Of a DNA stretch of 64,000 nt, positions 28,405-36,505 are shown in pieces. Position numbers and translations under genes: made by a program. Location of the stretch: contig CAKKNE010000001.1 in assembly GCA_918797485.1 (NCBI GenBank), positions 372,001 through 436,000 on the forward strand, in the 5' to 3' direction. The notes beneath the pieces were generated by a model. That model searched no databases and was not told where the DNA came from. It worked only from the letters and a program-made list of their open reading frames with translations. This DNA comes from Pelagomonas calceolata (Eukaryota; Sar; Pelagophyceae; Pelagomonadales; Pelagomonadaceae). Positions within the stretch are counted from its first letter, which is position 1. Every line of letters begins with the position of its first letter.

Positions 28405-29196
28405 TCAGTTCGAGAAGTACGCCCGCACGCGCAGGTCGCGCCCGTCCAGCTCCGTGCCCTCGAGCGCCTGGACGGCGGCGGCGGCGGCCTCGGAGTAGCG
28501 GTACTCGACGACGGCCGAGCCCGAGGGCCGCTGGTTCTTGCCGCGCGTGAGGAGCTCGACGGACGCGACCTCGCCCACGGAGGAGCAGTGCGCGCGGAGC
28601 TCGGCCTCCGTCGCGTCGAAGCTCAGGTTCATGACGAAGATCTTGGTCGGGTCCACGACCTTGTCCGCGTCGTTGCGCTGGGTCTTCGCCGGCGCGGCCG
28701 CCTTGGTCACGCGCCCCTTGTCCGCGCGGACGCGGATCTCGCGGCCGTCGAAGTCGAGGCCGTCGCACTGCTCGATGGCGTACTTGACCTCGGCGGCGCT
28801 GGCGAACTCCACGAGGCCCCAGCCCTGCGAGCGGCCCGCGCGCGACATCTGCACCTCGGCCTTGACGACCTCGCCGTAGCCGCTGAACAGCTCGCGCAGC
28901 GTGTCGCCCGTCGTCTCCCAAGAGAGATTACCGACGTGGCACACGCACTGGTTGCCGGCCACGCGCTTCCCGCCGCCGCCGCCCTTGCCCGAGTCGAGGC
29001 CCAGGGCCTGCACGGCCTCGTCGAGCGCGTTGCGCAGCTGCACGATGGACCCGCCCGGAATGAGGATGGAGTTCGTCTGCGAGTCGCCGCGCTCCTTGAT
29101 CTTGAGGTACTTGCCAATGTTGTTCTCTTTGACGTCCACGAAAATCTGCTTGCGGCCCGCCGGGAAGCTCGCCGTGAAGATTTCTTCGTCGTCCAT
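28405..29196 (-). CDS. PurA-like domain fused to two RRMs
   Basis: 263 residues from the ATG at 29196 (MDDEEIFTASFPAGRKQIF). Residues 5-60 look like a single PUR repeat: 'RKQIFVDVKENNIGKYLKIK' and 'GGSIVQLRNALDEAVQAL', a ssDNA/RNA-binding beta fold also related to PC4. A Gly linker (GKGGGGGKR) follows. RRM1 (about 84-158) has RNP2 'VCHVGNLSWETT' and RNP1 'SQGWGLVEF'. RRM2 (about 185-260) has 'KIFVMNLSFDATEAEL' and 'SGSAVVEY'. Both RRMs are of the nucleolysin/plastid RNP type. No transit peptide is evident if translation starts here. A role in mRNA handling or transcription is inferred from domains only. Confidence 0.85.
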   Translation of the reverse strand: MDDEEIFTASFPAGRKQIFVDVKENNIGKYLKIKERGDSQTNSILIPGGSIVQLRNALDEAVQALGLDSGKGGGGGKRVAGNQCVCHVGNLSWETTGDTLRELFSGYGEVVKAEVQMSRAGRSQGWGLVEFASAAEVKYAIEQCDGLDFDGREIRVRADKGRVTKAAAPAKTQRNDADKVVDPTKIFVMNLSFDATEAELRAHCSSVGEVASVELLTRGKNQRPSGSAVVEYRYSEAAAAAVQALEGTELDGRDLRVRAYFSN

Positions 29197-29657
29197 GGTC
29201 GGCCTGTGGGGAGCGACTTTTCTTGCACTGTCGCGTGGGTCGCGACCGCGCGAGGCGTCCTCGCCTCTCCAAATGGATGCTCTCTCTGGCTGCTCTTTCT
29301 GCTCTCTGCTGCGAGGCGACCGGTAGAAAAACGGCGCGCTCGTACTTAAGGCTGCCGGACGCTGGTTCTCGCCTTGTTTCGGTTGACACGCGCGGCACGG
29401 GCAGCCCTTGGTGGGAACAGGATCCAGAGAGGCCGAAAGCCAGTGGCGGGTTTTGCCTTTCGTGACTGGACAGCGCTCTGTGCGGCGCGCAGTCATTGAA
29501 GGGGCGAAAAAGTGTTGCTCGTCCGACGGCTCCCGAACGTTCGGGTTCCATGCAATGGAGGCTGCATGCCCCAGCGCCGCAACAGCTCGTTGCAGCGCTG
29601 CCAAAGCCACAAATTACCAAAGGGCAGCCCGTTCAGCAGCACCACAAGAAGAAGAAG
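29197..29657. other. Divergent intergenic region, PurA-RRM / ankyrin gene
   Basis: 461 bp between head-to-head starts. Upstream in-frame ATGs exist for the ankyrin gene (29496, 29550), so part may be coding. No other signal is seen. Confidence 0.4.
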
Positions 29658-30896
29658 ATGCCGGGACCAAAACAGCGCCACTCCTCGCCCTCGGGCGCCG
29701 AGAAAGCAGCAAAAGACCAGAGGCGGCGCGCCACGGCCCCCGCCGCGCCGACGACGATAGACACGGACTCGACACCGTCAACGCCACGGCCTGCGGAGCC
29801 GGCCGATGCCGGCGAAAGCGCCTGGGCGAACGGCCGCCTCGTGGAACTGCTCCACGAGGGCGACGGCGCCGCCGCGATCAACCACGTCAACGCGCACGTG
29901 GCGACCTGCCCGTCGCTCGCGCGCACGGCCATGGATGCGAAGACGACGCGGTCCGCGCTGCACGTCGCGGCCGCCGCGGGCCAGCCCGCCGTCGTGCGGC
30001 GACTCATCGCGGCGGGCGCCGACCCCGCGCGGCGCGACAAATTCGGCAAGACGGCATTGCACGCGGCGTGCGAGCGCGGGCAGGGCAAAGTCGTCAACGC
30101 GCTGCTCGAAATCGGCGGCGGCGCCGCCGGCGACGCCGCGCGCGACTCGAAGCTCGCCCAGTTGCTGCGCGCCGGCCCGGCGAAGCAACCCCCGATCCAC
30201 CTCGCCGCGAAGAACGACGACGCCGCCATCTGCCTACAGCTCCTGAAAGCCGGCGCCCGACCTGACGAGCCCGCGCCGGCCGACGGCCGGACGGCGCTCC
30301 ACGTCTGCGCGCGCTTCGACTCGGCGCGCTGCGCCGCCGTGCTCCTCGACTGGGCCGCCGACCCGCTGGCAGCGTCGACGGTCCCGCCCTATCACAACCC
30401 GCTCCACGTCGCCGCGTCGCACAACGCGGAGCGCGTCGCGCAGCTCCTCGTCGACCGCGGCGGCGACTTTCACGGCCCGACGAAGCCGCCCAAGGGCTAC
30501 GCCGGGCCCCTTCCGACGCCCTGCGAACTCGCCGTCGCGTGCGGCCACCGCGCGCTGGCCCGGAACTGCGGCGCCGCGGCGCGCGAAAGGCGGGCGCAAC
30601 AGCACCACGACCTCGAGGAGGCGAACGCCGAGTACAGTCGCGTGGCCGGGCGCATTGCGGCGGCGCGGCGCGAGCGGGACCTGGCCGCGCGCCGCTTCGA
30701 CGACACGCAGCGGAGCTACGAGATGTACGCGTCCGAGAACGCCGCGGGTATCCGCGCGTCCGTGGGGACGCCCTCAGGGTCGTCTCGGCCGTCGTCGTCC
30801 CTGCCTTCGTCTCGGCCGTCTTCCCGGCCGTCGTCGCGGCCGTCTCGGCCTTCCTCTCGGCCGGCGTCTTCTGGCTTGAATCGCTCCTCTGCCTAG
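29658..30896 (+). CDS. Ankyrin-repeat protein with coiled coil and Ser/Arg/Pro tail
   Basis: 412 residues from the ATG at 29658 (MPGPKQRHSSPSGAEKAAK); an upstream in-frame ATG at 29496 would add 54 residues. Ankyrin repeats run from about 90 to 300: 'RSALHVAAAAGQPAVVRRLI', 'GKTALHAACERGQGKVVNAL', 'QPPIHLAAKNDDAAICLQLL', 'GRTALHVCARFDSARCAAVL', 'HNPLHVAASHNAERVAQLLV'. A short coiled coil follows (HHDLEEANAEYSRVAGRI). The end is low-complexity SSRPSSRPSSRPSRPSSRPA, encoded by a degenerate (TCxCGGCCG) microsatellite. The protein is probably a scaffold; partner unknown. Confidence 0.82.
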   Translation: MPGPKQRHSSPSGAEKAAKDQRRRATAPAAPTTIDTDSTPSTPRPAEPADAGESAWANGRLVELLHEGDGAAAINHVNAHVATCPSLARTAMDAKTTRSALHVAAAAGQPAVVRRLIAAGADPARRDKFGKTALHAACERGQGKVVNALLEIGGGAAGDAARDSKLAQLLRAGPAKQPPIHLAAKNDDAAICLQLLKAGARPDEPAPADGRTALHVCARFDSARCAAVLLDWAADPLAASTVPPYHNPLHVAASHNAERVAQLLVDRGGDFHGPTKPPKGYAGPLPTPCELAVACGHRALARNCGAAARERRAQQHHDLEEANAEYSRVAGRIAAARRERDLAARRFDDTQRSYEMYASENAAGIRASVGTPSGSSRPSSSLPSSRPSSRPSSRPSRPSSRPASSGLNRSSA

Positions 30897-30959
30897 TGGT
30901 TAATTATGTGTATCTGTATAAAAACACCACTTACAACAAACAGCCGTCGAGAAGAAGGC

Positions 30960-31430
30960 TCAATCACTCGGCGGAAAGCCCTCGTATTTCGGCAGCCCGT
31001 CGCCGTCGAAGGCGTCGCCGACGATGCGCCGCCCATAAAACAAGTGCATCGTCGGCGCGAGAGGCTCTGGCGGCGGCGCGCCCGGCGCCGCGAAGAGCGC
31101 GGTCGGCACGAACACGGCGCCGAGCTTGTGGTGCACGCCGCCAACCGGCGCGCCGCACGTCGCACATCTTCTGCGCTCGTAGTGCCGCGACGAGCGGTAC
31201 GACGCCGTCGCACCGGTCACGACGACGTCTGCCGTTCGGAAGCCGGCTTCGAGCGCGAACGCCGCGCCGTGCATCGCGCGACACGTGTTGCAATGGCAGT
31301 ACGCGGGCGCGTGCGACGGCGTTACTGATTTCACGTCGATCGTCACGCCGCCGCACGCACATCGGCCACTGAGCTGCGGCGTGCCGCGCGACGACAGTGG
31401 TCGCATACGCAGCCAGAGACGCCTCATCAA
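30960..31430 (-). CDS. GFA/CENP-V domain zinc protein
   Basis: 156 residues. Zinc-binding cysteines in the GFA order: CAC (Cys24, Cys26) in 'SGRCACGGVTIDV', then 'CHCNTCRAMHGAAF' (Cys45, Cys47, Cys50) and 'RCATCGAPVGG'. This is the glutathione-dependent formaldehyde-activating (Gfa) / CENP-V fold. Many eukaryotic members have no proven enzyme activity, so formaldehyde-glutathione chemistry is only the family name here. The motif is complete. The start MMRRLWLRMRP is Arg-rich and may be a mitochondrial presequence. The gene stands head to head with PLRG1, with 277 bp between. Confidence 0.88.
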   Translation of the reverse strand: MMRRLWLRMRPLSSRGTPQLSGRCACGGVTIDVKSVTPSHAPAYCHCNTCRAMHGAAFALEAGFRTADVVVTGATASYRSSRHYERRRCATCGAPVGGVHHKLGAVFVPTALFAAPGAPPPEPLAPTMHLFYGRRIVGDAFDGDGLPKYEGFPPSD

Positions 31431-31707
31431 GTGGCTGTGTGCTTTTGCCTACGCAGCCGTTGGCCTGTGCAAACTGCCCAGATCGGCTGGCAGGACTATA
31501 GCGCGATTGCTCAGCCTCCTTTTTTGATCGATGCTGGCTCACGCGGGCAAAAAACAGGCCACAGGCAGCGTAAAACCCGCGAACCCTCGACATTTTGTGG
31601 CCGCGGCGACGCGCGAGCCCATTGCTTGCCCCATAAAAGCACCCAACACACGTGGCCCTTGCATAAGAAACAGGAAGCAACAGTCGCCGCGCCATCAAAA
31701 GCAACAT

Positions 31708-33102
31708 ATGGAGGCGGCCCTCACCCGCAGCGCACAGGGCGGCGACGCCCTGTTCGCCGGCGACGACCCCTTCTCGCCGCCCGCGCCGCCCGTCGCGGCA
31801 CTCAAAGCAAAAGTCGCCAGCAAACTCCACGCCTACGCCGCAACCCGCCCGGCGCCGGGCGCGGCGCCGACCGGCTGCTCCGACGAAAAGGAGCGGCGCG
31901 CGTACGTCGACGAGCTCGCGGCCGCGCTGTCGGGCGCGCGGCGGCGGAAGCGCGCCAAGGGCGCGAAAGCCGAAGCCGAGCCGCCGGCGCCGGCCGAGGG
32001 CGGCGCGATCGTCGTGCGCGGCGGCACGGCGACGGCCGGCGCCAAGGGCGGGGCGCTCGCGGTGCCGCTGCGGCGGCGCGCGGCCGCCGTGCCCGTGCCG
32101 CAGTGGCATGCGCCCTGGGCGCTCCACGCCGTGGCGAGCGGCCACCTGGGCTGGGTGCGCTGCGTCGCGTTCGACCCCCAAAACCAGTGGTTCGTCACGG
32201 GCTCGGCGGACCGCACCATCAAGGTCTGGGACCTGGCAAAGTGCTCCGCTGGCGCCCAGGGCGGCCTAAAGCTCACGCTGACGGGCCACGTCGGCGCCGT
32301 GCGCGGCCTCGCGGTGTCGCCGCGGTCCGCGTACGCCTTCTCCGCGGGCGACGACAAAAAGGTGCTGTGCTGGGACTTGGAAACGAATAAAGTGGTAAGA
32401 CGCTACCACGGCCACCTGAGCGGCGTCTACTGCCTCGCGCTGCACCCGACGCTCGACCTGCTCTTCACGGGCGGCCGCGACAGCTGCGTGCGCTGCTGGG
32501 ACCAGCGCACGTCGAAGCAGGTCATGATGCTCGGCGGCCACCAGGCGACGATCAACAGCGTCGCCGCGGCGGCGACGGACCCGCAGGTCGTCTCGGGCTC
32601 CGCGGACAACACCGTGCGGCTCTGGGACCTCGCCGCGGGCAAGACGCGCGCGACGCTGACGCACCACAAGCGCGGCATCCGCGCCGTCGCCTGCGCGCCC
32701 TTCGACGGGAGCTTCGTCTCGGCCGCGGCCGACGCGGTCCGGACGTGGCGGCGCAAGGACGGCGCGCTGCTGCGGACGATGCGCGGCCACAACGCCGTGC
32801 TGAACGCCTGCGACGTCAATTCCGCGGGCGTGCTGGCGACGGCCGGCGACGACGGCTCGCTGCGCCTCTGGGACTACCGGACCGGGTACAATTTCCAGCG
32901 GCTCGAGACCGTCGCGCAGCCCGGCTCGCTGGCCTGCGAGGCCGGCATCTACGACTGCGCCTTCGACCGCTCGGGCACGCGGCTCATCACGTGCGAGGCG
33001 GACAAGACGGTCAAGATCTGGAAGGAGCAGGCCGAGGCGGACCCGGAGAGCCACCCGATCGACATGGAGTCCTGGACGAAGGAGTGCCGGCGGCGGCGGT
33101 GA
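31708..33102 (+). CDS. PLRG1: Pleiotropic regulator 1 (PLRG1/PRL1), spliceosomal WD40 protein
   Basis: 464 residues from the ATG at 31708. The N-terminal 140 residues are low-complexity with '[20 protein letters not shown]'. Seven WD repeats follow: '[20 protein letters not shown]', '[16 protein letters not shown]', '[16 protein letters not shown]', '[20 protein letters not shown]', '[15 protein letters not shown]', '[20 protein letters not shown]', '[19 protein letters not shown]'. The phrases '[20 protein letters not shown]' and '[20 protein letters not shown]' are near-invariant in PLRG1. It is a core NineTeen-complex subunit of activated spliceosomes. The GC-rich DNA keeps long open frames on the opposite strand, which are shadows. 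Confidence 0.95.
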   Translation: MEAALTRSAQGGDALFAGDDPFSPPAPPVAALKAKVASKLHAYAATRPAPGAAPTGCSDEKERRAYVDELAAALSGARRRKRAKGAKAEAEPPAPAEGGAIVVRGGTATAGAKGGALAVPLRRRAAAVPVPQWHAPWALHAVASGHLGWVRCVAFDPQNQWFVTGSADRTIKVWDLAKCSAGAQGGLKLTLTGHVGAVRGLAVSPRSAYAFSAGDDKKVLCWDLETNKVVRRYHGHLSGVYCLALHPTLDLLFTGGRDSCVRCWDQRTSKQVMMLGGHQATINSVAAAATDPQVVSGSADNTVRLWDLAAGKTRATLTHHKRGIRAVACAPFDGSFVSAAADAVRTWRRKDGALLRTMRGHNAVLNACDVNSAGVLATAGDDGSLRLWDYRTGYNFQRLETVAQPGSLACEAGIYDCAFDRSGTRLITCEADKTVKIWKEQAEADPESHPIDMESWTKECRRRR

Positions 33103-33132
33103 GGTATGAGCTAGGAGTAAAGGAAGAACATA

Positions 33133-34758
33133 TTAAACATCATAATCAACACTCGAATACTTCCGCGCCGCGTACGACGTCGAATACACGGGCGCGACGG
33201 GCACGGCAGTCTTCGGCGCCAGCGCCCAGCCCGCGAAGACGTCGCGCTTGCGCCGCCGCCGCGCGCCGCGATCCCGCTGGTTCCACGCCAGCCGCGCCGA
33301 GAACTGCGCGCAGCGCACGATATTGTAGAGGAAGAAGCCGCCCCATACGGTCGAGAGAGTCGGACCGCGGGCGCGAGCCCAGGAAAACGCGAGGCCCATC
33401 GCGAGAGCGTTGCCGATGTACAGCTTCGCTACCGATTTTGCGTCGTTCGTCGCGAAGAGGACGCCTTCTAACGAGACCGAGAGCGCGTGGACGAAGAGGC
33501 ACGCGCCGACGATGGGTGCAGTTTTACGAATTTCCGCCGCGACCAACGCGTCGGCAGTGAACGCGCCCGGAAATAGAACAGGGCCGGCAGTTGCGAGGGC
33601 GGCATCAATAAGGCCGAGCGCCAGGGCCCCGCCGATCATCGCGCGCAAAACGGCGACTGCGTTTGTCGAGAGGACCTGCGGTCCGTCCGTCTTCACGACC
33701 GCAGCGTCGCCGAGACCCAAGCACGAGTCCAACGACGAGACCGCGTTGTTCGAGGCGACTGCTGGTAATAATGCCTGCATCGTTTGACCTAGAGCGTCGC
33801 CCAGCGGCCGAAAAATCTGAAAGGTGCCACTGAGAGCTTGCTGTGCGGCAAGCGCCGCCGTGCCGCACGCCGACGCCGTCGCGGCGACGGAGAGCTGTAC
33901 CGAGAGCCGCGCAGACAGTGCCAGCGCCGGCGCAGCACAACGTATCAGAAACGACCACGCAGATCGCGCGCGGTCCGCGAGCCGCCGCGGGAGAGTAGTG
34001 GCCGCGCGAGCTTCGGCGCGGAGGAGGACGCCCGCCGCGACGCATTGCGCGGCCACCGTAGCCGCCGCCGCGCCGGCCACGCCCGCGCCGCATCGCGCGA
34101 CGAGCACGTAGTCACCGACGCCGTTGACGAGAGCCCCAAGCCAGACGGCTTTGAGCGGCGTCCGTACGTCGCGCCTCGCCAGCGCCGCCGACTGGAGGAC
34201 CACGGTCAGGAGTGCCGCCGGAAACCCCAGGGCGCGGACCCGCGTATAAGAGACCGCGAGCGGTAGCGCGCGCGCGTCGACCGCCTGGGGCAGGAATGGT
34301 CCCAAGAAAAGCGCCGGCACGAGAGCGACAGCGGCGCCGTACGTAATGCCGAGAGCCATCGCGACGGCCGCGCCATCGCCGACATTTTTCGCGGCGCCGG
34401 CGTCGTCTCCATCTGCGAGCGCGGCTGCTGCGAGCCGCGTCGTCGAAACCGAGAGCGCGTTGAATACGTACATCGATAGGTCGCAGACGCTCGTCGCCGG
34501 GCCCAACGAAGCGAGACCGAGCACGCCGACGTGACGCCCCACTACCGCGACGTCGATGAGCGAGAGCAGTGGTGAGCTTAACGAGACCAAGAGCAGCGGC
34601 AGCGCCATGCCCGCGACTTCGCGGACGACCGCGCGCTCGCCGTCGATCGGTGCGTCAGCCGCCGCCGTAGGCATTCGTCGGTGACGCGCCGAGAGGCAGC
34701 GCGGTGCGGCGAACGCAGCCGCCCGCTGCAGCGCGAAGACGGCAAGCCAGAGCCGCAT
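33133..34758 (-). CDS. MATE/DinF-type multidrug and toxin extrusion transporter, plastid-targeted
   Basis: 541 residues from the ATG at 34758. The N-terminus 'MRLWLAVFALQRAAAFAAPR' is a signal peptide ending in the AFA(A)P motif of stramenopile bipartite plastid targeting. Twelve helices form two MATE halves: 'REVAGMALPLLLVSLSSPLL' and 'SLIDVAVVGRHVGVLGLASL' open the first; 'ALSARLSVQLSVAATASACG' with 'ALAAQQALSGTFQIFRPLGD' and 'ALGQTMQALLP' open the second. The DinF/EDS5 subgroup of plant plastid carriers has this layout. Export of a metabolite across a plastid membrane by H+ or Na+ antiport is inferred. It shares a 263-bp divergent promoter with the exonuclease gene. Confidence 0.88.
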   Translation of the reverse strand: MRLWLAVFALQRAAAFAAPRCLSARHRRMPTAAADAPIDGERAVVREVAGMALPLLLVSLSSPLLSLIDVAVVGRHVGVLGLASLGPATSVCDLSMYVFNALSVSTTRLAAAALADGDDAGAAKNVGDGAAVAMALGITYGAAVALVPALFLGPFLPQAVDARALPLAVSYTRVRALGFPAALLTVVLQSAALARRDVRTPLKAVWLGALVNGVGDYVLVARCGAGVAGAAAATVAAQCVAAGVLLRAEARAATTLPRRLADRARSAWSFLIRCAAPALALSARLSVQLSVAATASACGTAALAAQQALSGTFQIFRPLGDALGQTMQALLPAVASNNAVSSLDSCLGLGDAAVVKTDGPQVLSTNAVAVLRAMIGGALALGLIDAALATAGPVLFPGAFTADALVAAEIRKTAPIVGACLFVHALSVSLEGVLFATNDAKSVAKLYIGNALAMGLAFSWARARGPTLSTVWGGFFLYNIVRCAQFSARLAWNQRDRGARRRRKRDVFAGWALAPKTAVPVAPVYSTSYAARKYSSVDYDV

Positions 34759-35021
34759 TGTTGTACTGCTGCGTGCTGTGGGCCGCCGCGTTTCACCTGA
34801 AACTCGGCGCCGAATTGAGAGCTGGATCAATAACGACCCATTCTGCCAAGAACTCTTGGGCACAGCTCGCAAGAGCCAATTGCACTTCTCAGTGGGCGGT
34901 GCTCTCACAGCTCTGGCAAGGGCGATATAATCTCTCAGCGCGACGCCAGCCGACGCGCTAACCTGTCAACGGAGACAACAACATCTCACTCGCCGCATAA
35001 CCACTGCTGCACAGCACCACA

Positions 35022-36500
35022 ATGCCATCCGAGCTGGAAACGCTGCGGCAACAAGTCGAGGCCGAGAAGCAAAAGCAGGAGCTGGCACGTCTGCGCGCCG
35101 CCGTCGCCGACGAGAAGCGCAAACAAAAGGAATCCGGCGAGGTCGCGGAGCTGAAGGCGGCGCTGGCCAAGGAGCGCGCGCGCCGCGCGCCGCCGGCCGA
35201 GGAGCCGCCGAAGAAGAAGAAAAAGGCCCGGCGCGGCGCGCGCAAGTCGTCGAGCAAGGAGCCCGCAGCGGCGACCGCCGTGGCGCCGCCCGCCGCGGCC
35301 GCGACCGCCGCGGCGGTCGTCGCCTCCTTGCCCGTGGCGCCGGCCGCGACGACGACCGCCGCGTCCATCGTCGGCGCGTTGCCCGTGTCGCCGGTGGCGC
35401 CGCGCGCCTCGGCGCCGGCCGCCCCTGAAGCTAAACCGCAACAAGCGACGCCGGCGACGACGCCGCAGCTCGGCGCCTGGGCCGCGCTCGCCGCGCAGAC
35501 GGCGGCGAGCGAGCGCTACCGCGCGGCGGCGGCGCGCCTCGACGCGCTCGCCGCCGCGGCGCCGGCCGCGTGGGTGCGGTCGCGGCCCTACGGCGCGTGG
35601 TGCGCGCACCTGCCGCAGGCGCTGGCCATCGACTGCGAGATGTGCGTCACCGAGGACCCCGCCACGGGCGCGCTCGACGGCAAGGCCCTCGTCCGCATCT
35701 CCATCGTCGACGCGTCGCGGCTCGACGCGTGCGCGGCGGCGGCCGCGGCGGGCGCGCACGACGACGTCGTGCTCGACTCGCTCGTGAAGCCGTCGCTCCC
35801 GATCAAGGACGCCGTCGAGCGCGTCCACGGCATCAAGGCCTCGGACCTCGACGGCGTCGCCTTCACGCTGGCGCACGCGCAAGCCGCGCTGGCGCAGCTC
35901 TGCTCGGACCGGACCGTGCTCATCGGCCACGCCGTCGCGAACGATCTGGAGGCGCTGCGCTTCCGCCACGGCTGCATCGTGGACACGTCCGTCGCCTACG
36001 GCGTCGTCGGCGCGGCCGCGGGCGTCGCGCCAAGTCTACGCGACGTCGCCGCGGCGGTCCTGCCGCCCGCCCAGGACGCCGTGAACAAGAGCGCGACGCA
36101 CGACTCCCGCGTCGACGCGCGGACGGCCGCGCTGTGCGCCTACCACTTGATCGGCGGGACCGAGACGCTGCCCAAGGCCGTGGCGCGGCGCAAGCACGCG
36201 CGCGAGGAGCGGTCGCTCTTCGCGCACCGCATCCCGGCGGGCGTCGACGACGCCACGCTCAAGGCGGCCGTCGAGCGGACGACGGGCGTCGCGCTCGCGG
36301 CGGACGCGACGATCGCGCGCGGCGACGCCTATGGCAAGTGCGCCCTCGTCTTCAAGTCGCCGCTCCACGCGCAGCTCGCCTTTGACACGCTCGCCGGGCC
36401 CGCGGAGGAGGACACGTCGGGGCGGCCCCAGAAGAAGATCTACCTCGACGACGGCGGGGGCTCGGGGAAGAGGCCGTATTGTAAGGTGAGGCCTTTTTAA
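35022..36500 (+). CDS. REX/SDN-type DEDDh RNA exonuclease with C-terminal RRM-like domain
   Basis: 492 residues. Residues 1-90 are coiled coil and Lys-rich (ETLRQQVEAEKQKQELARL, EPPKKKKKARRGARK), then an Ala/Pro linker. The exonuclease spans about 195-385: 'LAIDCEMCVT' (Asp, Glu of site I), 'VKPSLPIKDAVERVHGI', 'VLIGHAVANDLEALRFRH' (site II Asp), 'NKSATHDSRVDARTAALC' (site III His and Asp). The C-terminus (about 405-475: 'LFAHRIPAGVDDATLKAAVE', 'YGKCALVFKSPLHAQLAFD') is RRM-like, as in plant SDN nucleases that trim small RNAs 3' to 5'. The last codons (GKRPYCKVRPF) are duplicated at 39330. Confidence 0.88.
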   Translation: MPSELETLRQQVEAEKQKQELARLRAAVADEKRKQKESGEVAELKAALAKERARRAPPAEEPPKKKKKARRGARKSSSKEPAAATAVAPPAAAATAAAVVASLPVAPAATTTAASIVGALPVSPVAPRASAPAAPEAKPQQATPATTPQLGAWAALAAQTAASERYRAAAARLDALAAAAPAAWVRSRPYGAWCAHLPQALAIDCEMCVTEDPATGALDGKALVRISIVDASRLDACAAAAAAGAHDDVVLDSLVKPSLPIKDAVERVHGIKASDLDGVAFTLAHAQAALAQLCSDRTVLIGHAVANDLEALRFRHGCIVDTSVAYGVVGAAAGVAPSLRDVAAAVLPPAQDAVNKSATHDSRVDARTAALCAYHLIGGTETLPKAVARRKHAREERSLFAHRIPAGVDDATLKAAVERTTGVALAADATIARGDAYGKCALVFKSPLHAQLAFDTLAGPAEEDTSGRPQKKIYLDDGGGSGKRPYCKVRPF

Positions 36501-36505
36501 TTAAT

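Noticed and set aside
30964-32181. A 405-codon minus frame spanning the GFA gene and the start of PLRG1
   Set aside because: It is in a different frame from the zinc motifs and is Arg-rich throughout; both GFA and PLRG1 have clear family signatures.
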